Shown piece by piece: positions 8,205-15,676 of a stretch of 44,293 bases of DNA. Origin of the DNA: Nostoc indistinguendum CM1-VF10 (GTDB lineage Bacteria; Cyanobacteriota; Cyanobacteriia; Cyanobacteriales; Nostocaceae). Position numbers and translations under genes: made by a program. Within the stretch, counting starts at the first letter, position 1. The number at the start of each line of letters is the position of its first letter. The DNA is taken from the NCBI GenBank assembly GCA_019359215.1, contig JAHHHS010000062.1, positions 1 through 44,293 of the forward strand. The letters are read 5' to 3'. The notes under the pieces were generated by a model. It had not been told where the DNA came from and did not search any database. It saw nothing but the letters and a program-made list of their open reading frames with translations.

Positions 8205-8518
8205 CAAATGTAGCCCTTGATAAAATTTTTGCTGCTCTGGCTGATGTGACGCGGCGAGACATTCTTAAACGGGTATCAACAGCAGAACATACTATCGGCG
8301 AATTAGCACAACCCTATGCGATGTCTTTTGCAGCGATCGCAAAGCACATCAGTGTGTTGGAGAAAGCCGGACTAATTACCAAGCGTCGAAGTGGTAAGGA
8401 GAAAGTTATTCAGATTCAGCCGAAAACTCTCAAAGTAGCCGCAGCGTATCTGAGCGAGTATGAAAAAATCTGGAGTGCCCGCTTTGATGCTCTGGAAAAA
8501 CTACTAGAAGATCGATAA
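8195..8518 (+). CDS. ArsR/SmtB-family transcriptional regulator
   Basis: A 107-residue winged-helix repressor. Residues 8-90 carry the family pattern: LDKIFAALADVTRRDILKRV, then IGELAQPYAMSFAAIAKHISVLEKAGLI as the recognition region, then a KRRSGKEKVIQI beta-wing. The CxC metal site of ArsR/SmtB sensors is absent, so this belongs to the metal-independent group that is commonly paired with an AHSA1/SRPBCC protein, and exactly such a partner follows 20 bp downstream. The inverted repeat across the start codon is the likely operator. The ligand cannot be read from the sequence. Confidence 0.85.
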   Translation: MVESNVALDKIFAALADVTRRDILKRVSTAEHTIGELAQPYAMSFAAIAKHISVLEKAGLITKRRSGKEKVIQIQPKTLKVAAAYLSEYEKIWSARFDALEKLLEDR

Positions 8519-8538
8519 CAAAGTAGCAGGAGGGTAAT

Positions 8539-9019
8539 ATGGCACATCTTACAGTAACAGTTCCAGAAAATTCACAAAATATCTTCGGTACTGTCACAAT
8601 CAAGGCTCCGTTAGAAAAGGGGCTTTGTTGCATATACCAAAGAGGAACTGTTTGCTAGTTGGTGGTGTCGCGGTAATTCAATGAAAGTGTATCACTTCGA
8701 TTGTCAAGACGGCGGCAGTTGGCACATTGCTGAACAATCAGAAGATGGTAACGAGTATGAGTTTACTGGCTGTTTTCATGAAGTCGCTCTAGATAAACGG
8801 ATCGTGCAGACATTTGAATTCTTGGGAATGCCGGAACGTGGGCATGTGATGCTGGAAAAAGCTGAGTTTGTCGCAATTGACGAACATACAACCCAGATTC
8901 GTACCCATAGCACAGCAATGAACCAGTCAGACCGTGACGGCATGGTTGCCAGCGGCATGGAAAGCGGCTGGCGGCAGTCCGTTGAAGCTTTGGGCAAGCT
9001 TTTAGAAACAAACGATTAA
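8539..9019 (+). pseudogene. AHSA1/SRPBCC-domain protein, frameshifted
   Basis: AGGAGG lies 5 nt before ATG 8539. The first frame gives MAHLTVTVPENSQNIFGTVTIKAPLEKG and then runs into TAG. From about 8615 the reading continues in another frame as FVAYTKEELFASWWCRGNSMKVYHFD to the TAA at 9019. One extra base in the G-run near 8615 explains this. The domain (about 155 residues when joined) is the START-like hydrophobic-pocket fold typical of Aha1-C/SRPBCC proteins, seen in WW near the N-terminus, GGSWHI and a C-terminal GMESGWRQSVEALGKLLE helix. It is paired with the ArsR regulator upstream. The frameshift may be real decay or a sequencing error; a shorter product from ATG 8681 is also possible. 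Confidence 0.75.
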
Positions 9020-9034
9020 TTACAACTCGCTCGC

Positions 9035-9090
9035 CGGCTTGACATTTACCTCAGCGATCGCTTTAGTAAATGTCAAGCCGATATTTTTGT
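9035..9090 (+). terminator. Strong rho-independent-type terminator
   Basis: CGGCTTGACATTTAC at 9035-9049 pairs perfectly with GTAAATGTCAAGCCG at 9066-9080 (15 bp). The 16-nt loop holds a HIP1 octamer, and ATATTTTTGT follows. It sits 15 bp after the AHSA1 stop codon and would end the arsR-AHSA1 transcript. Confidence 0.75.
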
Positions 9091-9205
9091 ACTACATTTA
9101 TACTACAAAAGTGTGAATACAAAATAAGATACCCTTATCTTTTATCCGACATAAACTACGATTAAAACCAACGAACCCCCAGACACAATGTGACTGTAAC
9201 CATAA

Positions 9206-9498
9206 TGTCGGTTTGCAGACTAAATGAAATTTGTGCGGACTAATTGAAAGTGTGCTTGTGTAACCCTGATTATTCCGTAGCCTTCAGCGATCGCTACTTA
9301 TAGAATTTTTGTTCCAAAGCCTTGTGTTGTAATGAATTGGAACCTTTTATGCCCATTTGATGGAAAATTTCATTTAGTCTGCGAATTTAGGGGAAATTTT
9401 CGCTTAGTCCGCAAAAAAATTTCATTTAGTCTGCAACAAAGGTTGCCCAAACCCTTATTCTTGCGTTAAAAAAATTTCACTTAGTCTGCAAGCCCACA
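9206..9498. mobile_element. Second mini-transposon nested in the first
   Basis: The ends are TGTCGGTTTGCAGACTAA (9206) and the reverse complement of TGTGGGCTTGCAGACTAA (ending 9498). Inside, the motif GCAGACTAAATGAAATTT occurs twice inward-facing at the left (9215, 9235) and four times in the opposite orientation at the right (9365, 9394, 9417, 9472). ATAA flanks both ends (9202-9205 and 9499-9502); this could be a 5-bp duplication with one change. Removing the insert restores a left end of the outer element that mirrors its right end (CCATAA joined to GTTTGCCG). No gene inside. Confidence 0.7.
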
Positions 9499-9688
9499 AT
9501 AAGTTTGCCGGGGTGGCACGTTTATGGTTTCAAACGGACTTACGACAGCTTGAATTTTTGGGGTTTTTAAGAGACAATCTTGCTAGTTTAGGTATTTGAG
9601 GGTGCATAATCCCTAAACTTTCGGCATGTTTATGCTTGATTTTTACACTTTCGGCAACTTTTTGGTTACAAAACTAAATTTTAAGGCT

Positions 9689-9714
9689 GCGTAGCTTGCC
9701 GCCGTAGGCATCGC
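9689..9714. repeat. Small dispersed repeat (SDR)
   Basis: A GCGTAGCTTGCCGCCGTAGG... unit ending GGCATCGC, located inside the outer mini-transposon. It belongs to the same family as 7859-7885 and 17115-17143. Confidence 0.55.
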
Positions 9715-9801
9715 GGAACGTTAAATCAAGCCTTTGCGCTTGTCCTGCGGCAAAGTTATGCTTTCAAAAGCGGCAAACTTATGGTTACAGTGACACACAA
9801 G

Positions 9802-9823
9802 CCCCTAGCTTTCAAGCAGGGGG
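9802..9823. other. GC-rich imperfect hairpin, possible IS200/IS605-type end
   Basis: CCCCTAGCTT pairs with AAGCAGGGGG, leaving a short loop and a 2-nt mismatch. Hairpins of this shape mark the ends of IS200/IS605 elements in cyanobacteria, but no TnpA or TnpB coding sequence is nearby. Only a suggestion. Confidence 0.25.
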
Positions 9824-9953
9824 AAATCTACAATTTACCCTCTAATATCAACAATAAATCTACAATCGGCAATCTGCAAGCCGTTGACATTTGGATCGTG
9901 GATAGCTGCAACCGCCTTGATGCTGAACCGTCTGGGAATACAAATTGTCTACT

Positions 9954-10241
9954 TTAATTACAAAAATCATCCACTCGGATATCACGCCAGACATCAGAAA
10001 CTTGCCAGCCGGAATTGCCCACCGATTGTACCGGAGGATTATCAAGCAATGGAATATAGTCAGGAACTTTAGGCTCTGGAGCGATTACTGGTTTCTCCTC
10101 GACCACAGGGGCTGAAGGATTGACAGTATTAGCTTGAAGAAGTTGGTCTTCTGCTTCTTCGATTAACTTCATCTGTCTTAGGGTAAGCTTGTCGGATTTT
10201 TTGATGATTTTTTTTGTATGTATCTCATTAGAAGTATTCAT
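9954..10241 (-). CDS. Small hypothetical protein
   Basis: 95 residues from ATG 10241, chosen because a GAGGG ribosome site lies 8 nt upstream. The N-terminus is basic (NEIHTKKIIKKSDKLTLRQM), followed by an acidic helix (KLIEEAEDQLLQANTV), a proline/valine-rich linker (PSAPVVEEKPVIAPEPKVPDYIP) and a short C-terminus with WQVSDVWRDIRVDDF. I recognise no family. There is no signal peptide or membrane segment. It could be a fragment of a larger protein. Neighbouring sequence is mobile-element debris, so expression is uncertain. Confidence 0.4.
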   Translation of the reverse strand: MNTSNEIHTKKIIKKSDKLTLRQMKLIEEAEDQLLQANTVNPSAPVVEEKPVIAPEPKVPDYIPLLDNPPVQSVGNSGWQVSDVWRDIRVDDFCN

Positions 10242-10256
10242 TGGCTGTTCCCTCAA

Positions 10257-10731
10257 AGGCAGTGGCTTAAAATTTGGATGAGTAAAGTTGGGAGAAGATG
10301 GGTATAAATAATTTGCACGGAATTAACAAGATACACCAAATCTATGGAAAATACGAGTCCCTAATTGTAAGAATTTACCAATCGAGTACAAATTTTTTTT
10401 TCGTGCAGATGCTGGCATCGGTTGTTCAAAGGTAAGGAAAGTAGCTAGTTCTCGGAGCGAACCCAAAAGTTTTGTTGTCTTGCTGTCAAGGATATACCAA
10501 TAGATGAGTAGCATTGCGCGTAGCTCGTTTCCACACCAACAATAGACTACATTATGGCGATCACTTACACTTATTTGAGGGATCTAAGCATGGGATAGCT
10601 AAAAAATTAAATGCCCAAGAGCGAGGCGAAAGTACTTTTCTTCTGAGTAAGTGCCTGACATTAGAACTCTTGCAAGCAAACTCATCGATGAACAGAAGAA
10701 ATTAGTTTTAACTCTCCGAAAGCATTTTGAG
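10257..10731. other. Intergenic, no supported gene
   Basis: Short frames exist on both strands (10323-10514 minus, 10514-10705 plus) but none has a start signal or recognisable family. Nothing else was seen. Confidence 0.45.
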
Positions 10732-11220
10732 CTATTTATCTATTGGTGAGAATTTTGCTTGTAACACAGTTTCTATAGCTGTTTGTTTTTGAGGATCTAC
10801 TCCTTGGGCATATTCTAGAGAAAATGGAATATTAATGTCTGGTATTACACCTTTACCTTCCAGCCTTTGATTGCCGTTAACAAATACATTCGTAACTGCA
10901 ACATAAAGCAAGCTCCCATCTCGCATCAAATAAGGACGACCTGCAAGTACGGCTCCTGCCGTTTGAGTTCCAATCACTAGGCCAATCTTACTTTGTTGAA
11001 ACCCAAACGCCAGAATTTCTTTACTACTACGACTGCCTGAGTTCACTAACATCACTACAGGTTTTTTCCATTGATAGTTATAAGTATAACGGCGTTGGTT
11101 TCGTGGAATGTTAGTGATGCTGAGATTATGTTTGGCAGTAAAGATATTGAGATAACTAACATCTCCTCCACCCCATCCATCTCTTAAATCTAAAATTAAA
11201 CCGTCTGCATTTTTTAAGCG
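10732..11220 (-). pseudogene. S41-family peptidase, C-terminal fragment
   Basis: Serine peptidase of the C-terminal-processing/tricorn-like group, acting outside the cytoplasm in related proteins. The readable frame runs from about LRLKNADGLILDLRDGWGGGD, through KKPVVMLVNSGSRSSKEILAFGFQQ (nucleophile region SS-K-E), to IGTQTAGAVLAG and a C-terminal GVIPDINIPFS. The N-terminal half, including any signal peptide and PDZ domain, is gone. An in-frame stop appears where similarity ends, at about 11225, precisely where a truncated CHASE2 gene begins on the other strand. It is therefore a rearrangement remnant. The nearest internal start, at 11055, would give a 107-residue product without a full active site. 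Confidence 0.75.
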
Positions 11221-11555
11221 TAATTATTCATGCTCAAATGGTGAGCCAGATCCTTAGTGCAGTTTTGGATGGACGACCCTTGCTCCAAGTTTTGCCTTTT
11301 TGGAGCGAAGTAGTATGGGTTTTGAGTTGGTCTTGTGTTGGAGGGACAATTGCTCGGTGTTTCCAAACAATCGTGCCTTGGGGATTAACAACAGGAGCAG
11401 CACTTATGGGTTTATATGGCTTCTGTTATTACCTATTAATACAAGGATATTGGATACCACTTGTTCCTTCGGTTTTGGCTTTAGGGATGACTGGAGGAAG
11501 CGTAGTAGTCTTCCGTCTTCAACAAATTAACAACGATGAGTCTATAAAATTTTAA
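11220..11555 (+). pseudogene. CHASE2-domain membrane sensor, C-terminal fragment
   Basis: Similarity starts without a start codon at about 11220 as VIIHAQMVSQILSAVLDGRPLLQV, the characteristic end of the extracellular CHASE2 sensor domain. Three hydrophobic segments follow (roughly VVWVLSWSCVGGTIA, GAALMGLYGFCYYLLI, LVPSVLALGMTGGSVVVF), matching the transmembrane bundle after CHASE2. The N-terminal membrane anchor and most of the sensor domain are missing. From ATG 11238 a 105-residue protein could be made. The stop is 2 nt from the DUF928 start, so the two were an operon. CHASE2, DUF928 and CHAT proteins are often neighbours in cyanobacteria. Confidence 0.75.
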
Positions 11556-11557
11556 TT

Positions 11558-12424
11558 ATGACTAACTCTATTAAACTATCCTTAGCTATTATTTTAGCGT
11601 TGATTAATGCGATACCAGCCCAAGCACAGCTTGCTAAACCGACTAATTCGGTGCAACCCGCAACGGGAAACATCAGCCAACAACCAAAAAATAGATTAAT
11701 TTTCCAAACACCACCACCACCGCCACCACCGAATACAGGTGCCTCTGGACAACGCAGAGGAGGTGGAAGCCGTGGCTGTTTAAATGAAACCACACAAAAT
11801 GTACCACTTGAGAGTAAGTTGCTCATAGCTTTAGTACCTGAATATTCGAGTTTACGAGTGGTTTCGGGGTTAACGACTCAGCAGCGCCCTACATTCTGGT
11901 TTTATGTTCCTTATACATCTGACTCTTCTTATGCCAAATTAGTAATAGAGGATGAAAAAGATCAAACTTTTTATAAAACATCTTTAGCACAAAGTCCAGG
12001 GATAATCGGTGTAACCTTGCCCCCTAGCTCTTCACCCCTTGAAATTGGTAAGCAATATCGTTGGTATTTCAATATCTATTGCAAGCAAAATAATAAATTT
12101 CTGACTTCTGTAGAAGGAAACGTGCAACTGTCAGCGCTCAAACCAAATGTGCAAGACCAATTAAGTAAAGCAACACCAAAGCAACAAGTCGCTCTTTATG
12201 CTGCCAATGGTATTTGGTACGATGCCTTGACTACTTTGGCTAATTTGCGTCGCACTTTTAGACAAGATACTAACTTAGTAAGCGATTGGGCTAGTTTATT
12301 AGAGTCTGTAGACTTGCAAAACTTGGTTACGGAACCGATACTTGATTGCTGTAAGCCTGAAGCACAAACAGCAATAACACAAGCAAATATCAGCAAAGAG
12401 GCTCTTGGGCAGGGGGCTTTCTAG
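11558..12424 (+). CDS. DUF928-family exported protein
   Basis: 288 residues. A Sec signal peptide is clear: hydrophobic LSLAIILALINAIPAQAQ, with cleavage likely after AQA near residue 23. A proline stretch (PPPPPPP, about residue 51-58) and a Gly/Arg linker follow, then the DUF928 domain from about residue 95 (LIALVPEYSSLRVVSGLTTQQRPTFWFYVPY) to 200, including YRWYFNIYC. The role is unknown; DUF928 genes typically accompany CHASE2, CHAT and filamentous-hemagglutinin genes. The start is 2 nt after the CHASE2 fragment stop. The last residues (GQGAF) and the stop are encoded by one arm of an 18-bp inverted repeat, so the original C-terminus may have been replaced. Confidence 0.85.
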   Translation: MTNSIKLSLAIILALINAIPAQAQLAKPTNSVQPATGNISQQPKNRLIFQTPPPPPPPNTGASGQRRGGGSRGCLNETTQNVPLESKLLIALVPEYSSLRVVSGLTTQQRPTFWFYVPYTSDSSYAKLVIEDEKDQTFYKTSLAQSPGIIGVTLPPSSSPLEIGKQYRWYFNIYCKQNNKFLTSVEGNVQLSALKPNVQDQLSKATPKQQVALYAANGIWYDALTTLANLRRTFRQDTNLVSDWASLLESVDLQNLVTEPILDCCKPEAQTAITQANISKEALGQGAF

Positions 12425-12633
12425 CAGGGAGCAGGGGGGAAATCCTCATACATGAATTTAGTTAGGGCTGCTGAAAGTTTGGACGCATTATCTCTCAGTA
12501 TGAGACGCCAAAGGCGAATATGCTAAACATCTTGAAATAAATATTTTTACTTTTGGGTCATAGATAAATTTACTTGCTCCTAATCCTTGCGGCAGGGTAA
12601 TTCCAGTATCTTTCCCCCTGCTAGAAAGCCCCC
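12412..12633. repeat. 18-bp inverted repeats bracketing a convergent intergenic region
   Basis: GGGGGCTTTCTAGCAGGG at 12412-12429 is the exact reverse complement of 12616-12633. The left arm contains the DUF928 stop codon and the right arm ends 22 bp before the CHAT stop. The 186 bp between them hold no gene. It could be a MITE-like insertion or a folded bidirectional terminator. Confidence 0.6.
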
Positions 12634-12654
12634 CGCCCCTTTTCCTCTTTTTGA

Positions 12655-15282
12655 CTACAGCCAATTTCCGACAAGAACGTAGGGTGCCCAGAACCTTGGA
12701 CGTTGGTAACTAGGATTTTGTAACAAAGCTAGTTGGGCACGACGCAATGCTTCGGCTTTAGTTATGTTAGGTGTTTTAGCTAATTCTTGGTAGAAGTGGC
12801 TCATCAGTATCGATGTAGATTGATCATCTATGTTCCATAGGGAGGCAAGGGTACTACGTGCCCCAGCACGAACAGCTACCCCAGCTAACCCTAAAGCGGC
12901 TCGATTATCACCACTTGCTGTCTCACAAGCACTCAGTACTAGCAATTCAACTGGTTCTGGTTTGTTCTCCTCTCTAGTTCTGAGAAAATCACTTAATTCG
13001 TTAACTTTAATCTGCTTATCCCAAGAAAGAACAAACGTTTTATTAACATCGGAGCTAAACTGTCCATGAGTTGCCAAATGAATGACTTTAAAAGGCAACG
13101 ATTTCATCTGCTTCTGGAGCGCCTCTGAAGTAAACTGCTGATTCAGTAGTACTTTTGTTTCTACTTGTAACTTAATTGCTTGTAATTCACGTTCTACGTT
13201 TGGTAAAGCTGAAAATCCTAAACGTGCTTCACTTAACCCTGCTGTTAGTGCCTGTAATTGTCTTTTTGGTATAGCCTGGGGATCAAATAGTTGTAAACCT
13301 GGGGTAAGTGCTAGGGCATACTTTTCTATTAAATATTGTTTGCCATCATAGAGCGATGCCATTGGTATATTCCGTAATGCGCCATCTAAAACAAATACCA
13401 ATGTTTTTATTTGATTTTTGCCTAGTTCAGCTTCAGCAGGCCGAATTAACCAATCGTATACTTGTGCAGATAGAGACTGAACCAGCCGTAATGTGTGAGG
13501 TTCAGGGATATTTACTTGTAATTGCTCAAGAGTCCTTTCCACATCTTGCTTAACTATATTAGTAGCGTAATGCTTTAAGTCCTTTTGTCCTGGCAACTTC
13601 AAAATAACTTCTAAGCGGTCTGGTAGGATTATTGGATAAACAATTGCTGCGCTCTGATCTTGCTCAACCACTTGGTCAATTTCTACCTTTGCAGTTAAAC
13701 AAGCTTGCCGAAAGAAGTTATCTAGTTCTGCCAGTTGTAAAGTTTCAATTAAAAACCGAGCTTGTCTTAGGTTGTCTGGCGGTGGCTCTAAGTTCCCTTT
13801 TGTTTGTACCAGCAATTCTACCAATTCACGATACACTGGTTCCACACTTTCACGAAAAGTAAATTGAATTCCCTGATTAGTAGTAGCTAAATCGCTGCGT
13901 AAAATTTGAAGAGTTTCGATTGCTTTAGAATAGTATGAAATCGCTTCTTTATTATCTCCTTTGTTTTTAAGTAAACGCCCCATTTGCCACTCCCATTGAT
14001 AGCCAATATCAGACGCATCAATACTTTGTGCGATGAATAAAGCTTTCTGCGTAAGCGATTGAGCATCAGTGAATTGTTTTGTTTGTTCGTACAACCAGCC
14101 GAGAGTACCTAAAGCATAAGACTCTGCTCGTTTATCTTCTAGACTTTGTGTCTGCTCAATCGCTTTTGCTAATAGATGAGCAATATCTATCCATGAAAAA
14201 GCGATCCCGCTTGCTTCCTGTTTTAATCGTGCTAAATTTTGTGCAAAATTAATTTGAGCGTAAGCTGCGATCCGGCTTGGAGGTAACTTGTTAATCTCCG
14301 ACTGGACTTGGGACACCAATGCAAAAGCACTACTCCATTGCTTTGTTTTCAAAAGAAAACTAAATTGATTCAACAGCAATTGGATACGCATAGTTGGGGG
14401 AATGGATATAGCAGCAGCCTGTCGATAAAAATCTAAACTAGCTTCAGTGTCCCCCTGATCTTGTGCTGCATTAGCTAGGCTGATTAAAGCTTCAGCAATT
14501 TCTGGATTTGCTTGCAAGGATAAAGCCACTTTCAGACTCTGCTTTAATACCTGTTGGGATTCATTTAAATCTCCTACAATTCGTAGTACATCACCAAGAC
14601 TACGCAGCCCTATAGATTTCAAAGCTGAGTCTTCTTGCTTTTCAAGGCTTTGCTGTACTTGAGTGAGAATCTTCTTAGCTTGAGTATAAAGTCCTAACAT
14701 TTGCAAAGCTTGTGCAGAAACGATGCGATTGCGGGTAAATTTAGCCCAGTCGCCTGTTTGCCTATAAATCTTGGCAGCTTGCTCCCAAGTTTGTAGTGCA
14801 GTTTCGGCTTGTCCTCGTGCTAACTGCAAATGCCCTTGCACATCTAATGTTTGGGCAAGGATTTGCGAACTTGATGGCGAGTTATTTAAATTTTCTAATA
14901 ACTTGAAACCTTTGGTAATTGCCTCTTGCGCTTTTGCCCATAAACCAAGTTCTTGATAAGCCAAGGACAAGTTTCTTAAAGTCATCGCAAGCTTTAGCTG
15001 ATTTCCGTTACGACCATAGTTAGCCGCAGCTAGTTCTAGACTCTTAACAGCATCACCAAACTGTTGAGCTTCATACAAAGCTCTGCCTTGTTGTACCAGA
15101 TTTTCTGCATTAAGTGAACCTGGAGAAGGTATGTTAATTACAACCTTTTGAGCAGCGCTAGGCAAAACTGTTGTTATTAAGAACAGTGCTACAAGTATAA
15201 TTACGTTTACATTGCGTTGCACTATTGTTTGCAACTGTTTAACTCTGCGCTGGGCTTTTCGCCAAAATCTACTTGACAACAT
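12655..15282 (-). CDS. CHAT-domain caspase-like protease with TPR repeats
   Basis: 875 residues from ATG 15282. That start gives a basic N-terminus (MLSSRFWRKAQRR) and one hydrophobic segment (VNVIILVALFLITTVLPSAAQ), a signal peptide or anchor, so the rest is probably periplasmic. Upstream codons belong to a hemagglutinin tail and are excluded. TPR helices fill about residues 35-480 (for example AMTLRNLSLAYQELGLWAKAQEA). The CHAT domain occupies about 560-875 and shows the catalytic pair: His in HLATHGQF (about 739) and Cys in LSACETASGDNRAALGLAG (about 786). CHAT proteases are clan-CD relatives of caspases and separase. In cyanobacteria they sit next to hemagglutinin, DUF928 and CHASE2 genes; the substrate is unknown, though the hemagglutinin partner is a candidate. 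Confidence 0.9.
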   Translation of the reverse strand: MLSSRFWRKAQRRVKQLQTIVQRNVNVIILVALFLITTVLPSAAQKVVINIPSPGSLNAENLVQQGRALYEAQQFGDAVKSLELAAANYGRNGNQLKLAMTLRNLSLAYQELGLWAKAQEAITKGFKLLENLNNSPSSSQILAQTLDVQGHLQLARGQAETALQTWEQAAKIYRQTGDWAKFTRNRIVSAQALQMLGLYTQAKKILTQVQQSLEKQEDSALKSIGLRSLGDVLRIVGDLNESQQVLKQSLKVALSLQANPEIAEALISLANAAQDQGDTEASLDFYRQAAAISIPPTMRIQLLLNQFSFLLKTKQWSSAFALVSQVQSEINKLPPSRIAAYAQINFAQNLARLKQEASGIAFSWIDIAHLLAKAIEQTQSLEDKRAESYALGTLGWLYEQTKQFTDAQSLTQKALFIAQSIDASDIGYQWEWQMGRLLKNKGDNKEAISYYSKAIETLQILRSDLATTNQGIQFTFRESVEPVYRELVELLVQTKGNLEPPPDNLRQARFLIETLQLAELDNFFRQACLTAKVEIDQVVEQDQSAAIVYPIILPDRLEVILKLPGQKDLKHYATNIVKQDVERTLEQLQVNIPEPHTLRLVQSLSAQVYDWLIRPAEAELGKNQIKTLVFVLDGALRNIPMASLYDGKQYLIEKYALALTPGLQLFDPQAIPKRQLQALTAGLSEARLGFSALPNVERELQAIKLQVETKVLLNQQFTSEALQKQMKSLPFKVIHLATHGQFSSDVNKTFVLSWDKQIKVNELSDFLRTREENKPEPVELLVLSACETASGDNRAALGLAGVAVRAGARSTLASLWNIDDQSTSILMSHFYQELAKTPNITKAEALRRAQLALLQNPSYQRPRFWAPYVLVGNWL

Positions 15283-15296
15283 ATTTATTTCCCAAA

Positions 15297-15425
15297 TTAA
15301 TTGGAAGCAGATTTTGCAGAACCACAAGTAACTGGTGACTGCTGCCAGTCCCTATAGGGAGTGCCATTAGATGCGTTGGCTGTAAGTACTGTCACATTCC
15401 TCGCATTTCCTTGTCCATTAGAGCG
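15297..15425 (-). pseudogene. Filamentous hemagglutinin, C-terminal fragment
   Basis: The last about 40 residues, NGQGNARNVTVLTANASNGT followed by DWQQSPVTCGSAKSASN, match the C-terminus of the hemagglutinin at 36448-40476 (VLTANASAG, WQQSPVTCSSAKSASN). GQGNARNVTV resembles its internal repeats, so a large internal deletion appears to join repeat to tail. The stop at 15297-15299 lies 14 bp upstream of the CHAT start, showing that the hemagglutinin once preceded CHAT in one operon. Confidence 0.8.
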
Positions 15426-15497
15426 ATAGTCATTGAAGCACCCCAATGAATAAAACCCAAACCTAACATTGCAACCCTCCACTAATAGCAGCACCAA

Positions 15498-15676
15498 AGA
15501 TCAGTTAAGCATAAATCAAGTTACTAACTGGTAAATAGCGAGTAACTAGGCTACTAATCTTTCACCCGAAAACTCCGGTTTTTCGCAAAAGCTTAAAAAA
15601 TTTACAAAACTTTACTTTATAAAGTTCTCAAGCCATCGCTCCCCTGGTAATGCCTGAGCAAGTGAGCAAACCAATA
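15498..15676. other. Intergenic upstream of IS element
   Basis: No gene seen. The stretch GGTAATGCCTGAGC near 15650-15663 is mirrored just beyond the right end of the IS (GCTCAGGCATTGC at about 16818-16830). Confidence 0.4.

Larger units (their letters stand above)
9184..9800. mobile_element. Gene-less mini-transposon with Tn7/Tn5053-like ends (outer element 9189-9795)
   Basis: The element begins TGTGACTGTAACCATAA (9189) and ends TTATGGTTACAGTGACA (9795), 16 of 17 positions matching as inverted repeats. The 5-bp duplication CACAA flanks it exactly (9184-9188 and 9796-9800). Towards the right end, five same-orientation copies of a motif like CGGCAAACTTATGGTT lie at 9515, 9622, 9652, 9748 and 9771, the last merging into the terminus. 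Multiple subterminal transposase sites, TGT...ACA ends and a 5-bp duplication are the architecture of TnsB/TniA/MuA-type transposons (Tn7, Tn5053, CRISPR-associated elements). No transposase gene is present, so it is non-autonomous. A second element is nested in its left end. Confidence 0.8.

Noticed and set aside
9206..9498. CRISPR array, because an 18-bp motif recurs six times
   Set aside because: The copies are in two opposite orientations, unevenly spaced and lie at the ends of an element with TGT...ACA termini; no regular spacers.
10323..10705. Short frames on both strands
   Set aside because: No start context and no recognisable motif.
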